Assembly (NCBI RefSeq): GCF_004210375.1 | Contig: NC_134831.1 | Location: forward strand, 5,766,001-5,830,000 | DNA: 64,000 nt | Direction: 5' to 3' | From: Tachypleus tridentatus | Lineage: Eukaryota; Arthropoda; Merostomata; Xiphosura; Limulidae | Shown: in pieces, positions 59,547-64,000 of the stretch | How positions within the stretch are numbered: position 1 is the first letter of the stretch | How the letters are laid out: each line of letters starts with the position of its first letter | The notes under the pieces: generated by a model | Databases searched by the model: none | Seen by the model: only the letters and a program-made list of their open reading frames with translations | Told to the model about the DNA's origin: nothing | Translations under genes and position numbers: made by a program

Positions 59547-59808
59547 AAAAGAAAAGACAAATGAATTACTGAAATCCCAGAACAGTATAACAAATTAACA
59601 CGCAGTTGCAACATTTCAGAGATTTATCACGGTTAATAATAAACAAGTAATACGGTGTTTCATTCACAACTCTTATAAGAATTATATAATCTTATTATCC
59701 TAATATATATTATTATAATTATATTATTCTAACGTATATTGTTGTACTTATATTATTCTAATATTATAATTTTATAATGGCTTCTTACGATACATTTATC
59801 TTAAAAAG

Positions 59809-60089
59809 GGCCCGGCATGGCCAGGTGGGATAAGGCACTCGACTCGTAATCTGAGGGTCACGGGTTCGAATCCCGGTCGCACCAAACATGCTCGCCCTTT
59901 CAGCCGTGGGGGGCGTTATAATGTGATAGTCAATCCCACTATTCGTTGGTAAAAGAGTAGCCCAAGAGTTGGCGGTGGGTGGTGATGACTAGCTACTTCC
60001 CCTTTAGTCTTACACTGCTAAATTAGGGACAGCCACGCAGATAGCCCTCGAGTAGTTTTGCGCGAAATTCAAAAACAATAAAAAAACAA
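59809..60089 (+). mobile_element. SINE A, reference copy with perfect duplication
   Basis: A 281-bp insert flanked by ATCTTAAAAAG at 59798-59808 and 60090-60100. Head with A box TGGCCAGGTGGGATAAGGC, anticodon loop CTCGTAA (CGT, Thr-like) and B box GGGTTCGAATCCC; body; GATAGCCCTCGAGTAGTTTTG; then an AAAAACAATAAAAAAACAAA tail. Judged young from the intact flanks. Confidence 0.97.
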
Positions 60090-60100
60090 ATCTTAAAAAG

Positions 60101-61110
60101 AGTTAAAGGTCAGGGAAGAAAATCTTTGAAAATAAAATATGTTAATAATTCCGTTAGCAAACAGCAGTATGCAATTTATATTTATTGTAAATTCTTAGAA
60201 CAACAAACAAGAGACAGCCATGTCTCTATCATCAGACACGTAGTCAGTGAGAAGAAAAACTTGAACTATTCAAGGAAATTAGTCGATAAACTACCGCATT
60301 TATCCTACTAAGGGTTAAACCCTTTATGATTTTATTCTGTGCACTGTGTCCATCTTGATAAATATAAGTATCAATCAGTAATAGAAATACTTTTGCAAGC
60401 TACACGATTTGTCTTCTTTTCTTTTTTCAATAATTTTATTTCGTATTGCGTTGGTACTTGATTAGATTAAACTACGAGATTCATTCCAGACAATCGAACA
60501 TCAGTAAGTTCAAGTGCCAGGAACTTCGAGAATTTGTTCGAGATATGGACCTTCGACCTCAGTTTTATCCCTAAGTGATTATGCCATTAGAGAGAATACA
60601 ATAATGTTTACAGAAACAGAAGGACTAAATTCAGAATTCGATAACAGTGATGTATTGCAGTATTCCACATAGCGATGTTCGACTGTAATTCAAGTCGACA
60701 TTTGCGTCAGCGAAGTGGCATTTTTTAAAGTTGGTCTTTCATGGTAATGTTAATTACTCAAATCAAATGTTTAAACATGTTTTACACACTAAACACAGTA
60801 TTTGGACGAAATGTTCGGATATTTTGTAACAAATAAAATCATTGTTACTAAGATGGAATACAGATATATTAAACCCTACACCTGTAATTTGTATAATAAG
60901 ACAGGTTCTACGGACATCATGAATGATTTATCAGAACAGCAAGCATTTTTATGAGACACCTGTAGAAAGACGCGTAATTCAACAATTCATCTATTACAAT
61001 AAAACCTTACCAAAACATATATAATAACAAAATATAACGTCAAGTTACGATAAATAGTGCCTGTAACCTTATATCATTTTATACTGAACATTCAGTACTT
61101 GGTTAGAAAT
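60101..61110. other. AT-rich intergenic DNA
   Basis: 1 kb without recognisable repeats or frames. Confidence 0.5.
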
Positions 61111-61114
61111 TGTC

Positions 61115-61500
61115 TCACACTCTAATAACTTCCGCAAGGCGACGTGACATGTTGTCGGTAAGGTTGTTGATGTAATAAACCGAGATTTCATCCGAGGTTG
61201 TCACCAGAAGGCACTGCAACTCAGCTACAATAGCGGGTTTACGGTCGTGGTTAACAATTTTCTGACCAAGTTCGGCCCAACAGTTCTCAATATGATAATA
61301 ATATGGAGCTTGTGGAAGCCATGACAATCGTGTTACGTTCTTCTTGTCGAGATAATCCTGTACAATATGCACACTGTGGACAGTGACATTTTCATCCTGA
61401 AAAATAAAGTTATTGTTAAGCCTTGCCCTAGCATACGGCAAAAATATCGTTCCCATGTTATGCCTGTAGGCGGCACCATGAACGTTTCCCTAGAGGATAT
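61115..61500 (-). pseudogene. Tc1-like transposase C-terminal remnant
   Basis: An open minus-strand stretch aligns with the Tc1 catalytic C-terminus. It shows Y-A-R-A, then F-Q-D-E-N where the second catalytic Asp is replaced by Glu, exactly 34 residues, then the retained Glu in H-I-E-N-C-W. The end has M-S-R-R-L as in Tc1 proteins. The N-terminal half and inverted termini are not found; a SINE B fragment lies just upstream at 61536. Confidence 0.85.
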
Positions 61501-61535
61501 GGAAAGCAGTTTTTCCGCCAAGATACACAGTGAAT

Positions 61536-61587
61536 GACATAGCAGATAGCTCAATGTGGCTTTGCTCTAAAACACACAAACAAATCA
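61536..61587 (+). mobile_element. SINE B 3'-end fragment
   Basis: AGCAGATAGCTCAATGTGGC then TTTGCTCTAAAACACACAAA. Confidence 0.75.
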
Positions 61588-61981
61588 TGGGTATGAAAGT
61601 CATACAACAAAGAATTATTCAATAGATTACACATATTTGAGTTCATTTAACATTTTTTAAAATATTAAATTCAGTTGTTTTTGCTTCACTTTTTGTCTTA
61701 TTTTTTAGACCTAAGTCTCTTGATAACAGAGCTACGAAGTTAACTCTCAAAAGTCATTTGTAAGAGTACGGCAAGAGAGTCTACGTTTTGTAACAGACCA
61801 CGTGCAATGGTAGAGTTAACCGACTCGCAATTTGTGTCTCCTTCGAGGTTTAACGAGGTTTCAATTTGCAAAATGGTTTTACGATAACAAGTTTAGTGTC
61901 TAATAACTCATAACCATAAAACCTAATAAAGATTGAATTTAAGTTTCTTCGGGTGAAAAGGTATCTCAGGATTGTAGCTTA
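61588..61981. other. intergenic DNA
   Basis: Nothing recognised. Confidence 0.5.
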
Positions 61982-62218
61982 GTTTGTTTATATTTTTAAT
62001 TTCTTGCAAACTGCACAAGGGCTATCTGCGCTAGCAGTCCCTAATTGAGCAGTGTGAGACAAGAGGGAAGGAGGTCTTAACCACCCACTGCTAACTCTTG
62101 AGATACTCTTTTACTAACGAACTGTATAACGCCCCCCAGGTCTTGAAGGGCGAGCATGTTTAGGAATTTAGATTATGAGTCGAGGGCTCTAACCACCTAC
62201 CTTGGCCATGCCAGGCTT
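61982..62218 (-). mobile_element. SINE A, eroded
   Basis: Several small deletions in the body, and the B box is lost between GAGCATGTTTAG and GATTATGAGTCGAG. The head CCTTGGCCATGCCAGGC is present. Confidence 0.9.
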
Positions 62219-63042
62219 CTGAGACTTGTTCTCATTAAGTTAAAAATGTAAGTTTTATATCATTAGAACTGTTTTCATCTCTTCGTGTGTGTTTCACCTG
62301 TTTCATATAGAGGTTATCTTGAATGCCTTAGTACATAGCTTCTAGTTTCGTAGTTCCTTTTATTTCTAAGCCATCACGAAAACCCACGAAATAGCGAAAG
62401 TTAATGTTGAATAAAAAATCTGTATATTACTAGCGTCTTTGCTGTATATTTAAAACCAGAATTATTTTAAGTTGTACCGAGTTTATAAAATGTACTCTTA
62501 TTCTTTTCGCTAACTATGAAAACAGTGATTAAACAACATTGTGCTACGTGTGACAAAGGGGCAAATTCTCATAGAAAGAAAATGTATACATATTACAGAA
62601 CTGACGGTTCTCTGTTGTTTTTTTTTTTTACTTACGTAAGCGCTCTTTATATTGTAAACAATAAACCTTACGGTTTACTTAGTAAGTGCTCTTTTTAACG
62701 GTAAAATACTGAAAATCGAAAATAGCAATACATTCAGGTATCTGTCATATAAAGGATATTTTAGATTTCTTATAAGTGAAGATACCAGAGTATAAAGGCC
62801 AGAACTAATCGATCTAAAAAAATTCCGCGTGAAAGAAAGGGGGATTTATAAGGTACAATTATGTCAAACTTGTCTTTTCTGAATTAATGCAAATTTTAAA
62901 AAATCCCAAACATCGATGACCGTTTGGTAAGATACTACATGACGTACAAGTTTATTGTTTCGAGTAATCGTTTGAGATATATATACCATTAGCATACACA
63001 TTAACAAACAGTCGTTAATTCCATAATCTTTATGTGGAACAA
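62219..63042. other. AT-rich intergenic DNA
   Basis: Nothing recognised. Confidence 0.5.
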
Positions 63043-63310
63043 ATTTTGTATGCTTTACGCAAAATTAAACAAAAGGCTATCTGCACTAGCCGTCCCTAAT
63101 TTAGCAGCGTACGACTAAAAGGAAGGCAGATAGTCATCACCACCCACCGCAAACTGTTGGGCTACTCTTTTACCAAAGAATAGTTGGATTGATCGTCACA
63201 CTATAATGCCCCCACGGCTGAAAGGGCGAGCATATTTAGTGTGACGGGGATTCGAGCCCACGGCCCTTAGATTACGAGTCGAGAGCCTTAAACATTTGGC
63301 CATGCCGGGT
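63043..63310 (-). mobile_element. SINE A, near full length
   Basis: The terminal block is decayed (TTTACGCAAAATTAAAC). Body and head are good (GGGGATTCGAGCCCACGGCC; TTGGCCATGCCGGGT). Confidence 0.92.
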
Positions 63311-63349
63311 ACACTTGAAGAAATAGGGGGTGTCACCATGACCCTTGTC

Positions 63350-63440
63350 AGGCATGACCCTAAAGCGCGAAACACGTGTTTGGGACAGCTATTTGCGAAC
63401 CATGAACTCTAGAATTTCTAGTCTGTGCACGTTAAGCTAC
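63350..63440 (-). mobile_element. possible SINE E fragment
   Basis: TTTGCGAACCATGAACTCTA then TTCTAGTCTGTGCACG resembles the E head region seen antisense at about 59290-59330. Confidence 0.35.
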
Positions 63441-64000
63441 AACAAGTGGATACTTTTGGCTGGTTAAATATATGATTATTTCTATCAAAGAAATCTCTCT
63501 TCAGAAGGTTTACACATTTTCTTAAATTTTTCTTCATCTAGCATTTATGGTAGAGTAATTTTATTACATTTGGATGCATCAGTAAAAATATTACGTATTT
63601 AAAGTATCAAAATTAGATATTCGATTCCGCGTAATGAACAGTGCATATAGAGCATTTATATAGCCTATACACGAATAAAACACCAACAATTATTGGACGT
63701 ATTTTAGGTGATAGAAAAGAGAAACATTGGTTGTTATTTTCTTCTCTCCTTTTGGGTAGAAACCACTGATTGTTTAAAAACGTTTTTAATTTTAAAGTTT
63801 TATTATAAGTTGAACAGTTCTATGTTAAATGAATAATTTTAAGTCGTGCATTTCCAAGAGTTCGGCAATTCATACCAAAAAGACTCCAACTTTCCGAATT
63901 TATCATCATGCAATGCCAAATCTTTGAAATCAGAATTGGTATCAAATTTTGGTAAACCAAAGACAAAGATGAAAGGTAGTTCATTCATTTATTATGGAGT
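63441..64000. other. AT-rich intergenic DNA to window end
   Basis: Nothing recognised. Confidence 0.5.

Noticed and set aside
59809-59885. tRNA gene (Thr, CGT)
   Set aside because: The tRNA-like segment continues directly into a conserved SINE body, recurs dozens of times and is flanked by a target duplication; the stems are imperfect.
63330-63420. Second hammerhead-like phrase (GTCAGGCATGACC ... GCGCGAAACACGTG)
   Set aside because: The CUGANGA core is absent and stem II does not close; resemblance is limited to GAAAC.

Overview
The window looks like AT-rich, repeat-dominated intergenic DNA from an arthropod. The densest signal is a tRNA-derived SINE family (called A here, about 29 full or partial copies). 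I recognise it, without a database search, as typical of horseshoe crab (Xiphosura) genomes. The only complete gene, an intronless allatostatin C/somatostatin-type receptor, fits an arthropod. There are no bacterial genes, operons or CRISPR arrays, and no RNA gene outside mobile elements. The species call is inference.

Layout. 1-9945 is a nearly homogeneous satellite with a 41-bp unit; my count is 241 full units plus one decayed unit at the right edge, and the left edge lies outside the window. 9.9-13.9 kb is mostly anonymous DNA with one A SINE and a 163-bp Penelope-like insertion that carries a hammerhead-ribozyme core and has a 16-bp target duplication. 13962-15203 (minus) is the receptor gene. 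16-21 kb holds SINEs and degenerate tandem repeats. 21.4-23.5 kb is a 33-bp minisatellite, followed by a 43-bp array split by a 1.29-kb mariner. 25978-27137 is an internally deleted Tc1-like element with perfect 28-bp inverted termini. 27.6-28.5 kb is a 45-bp minisatellite. From 29 kb to the end there is mostly SINE-studded intergenic DNA with further small tandem arrays (47, about 45, about 21, 52, 35 and 71 bp), two decayed Tc1-like transposase remnants and one unclassified inverted repeat pair.

At 38.5-38.9 kb a series of promoter-like motifs (octamer, CCAAT, TATA, initiator) precedes a short ATG-started segment ending in a strong splice donor. It is the best candidate for the first exon of an unrecognised gene.

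SINEs are labelled A (tRNA-like head with CGT at the anticodon position, about 270 bp), B (about 125 bp, CA-rich tail), C (about 125 bp), D, E and F (other heads, related bodies). Most families end in a related block of the form CAGATAGCCC-n-GTGTAGCTTTG, suggesting one shared retrotransposition machinery. Many insertions keep target-site duplications, and several are nested, so relative insertion order can be read directly. All counts and boundaries are by eye.
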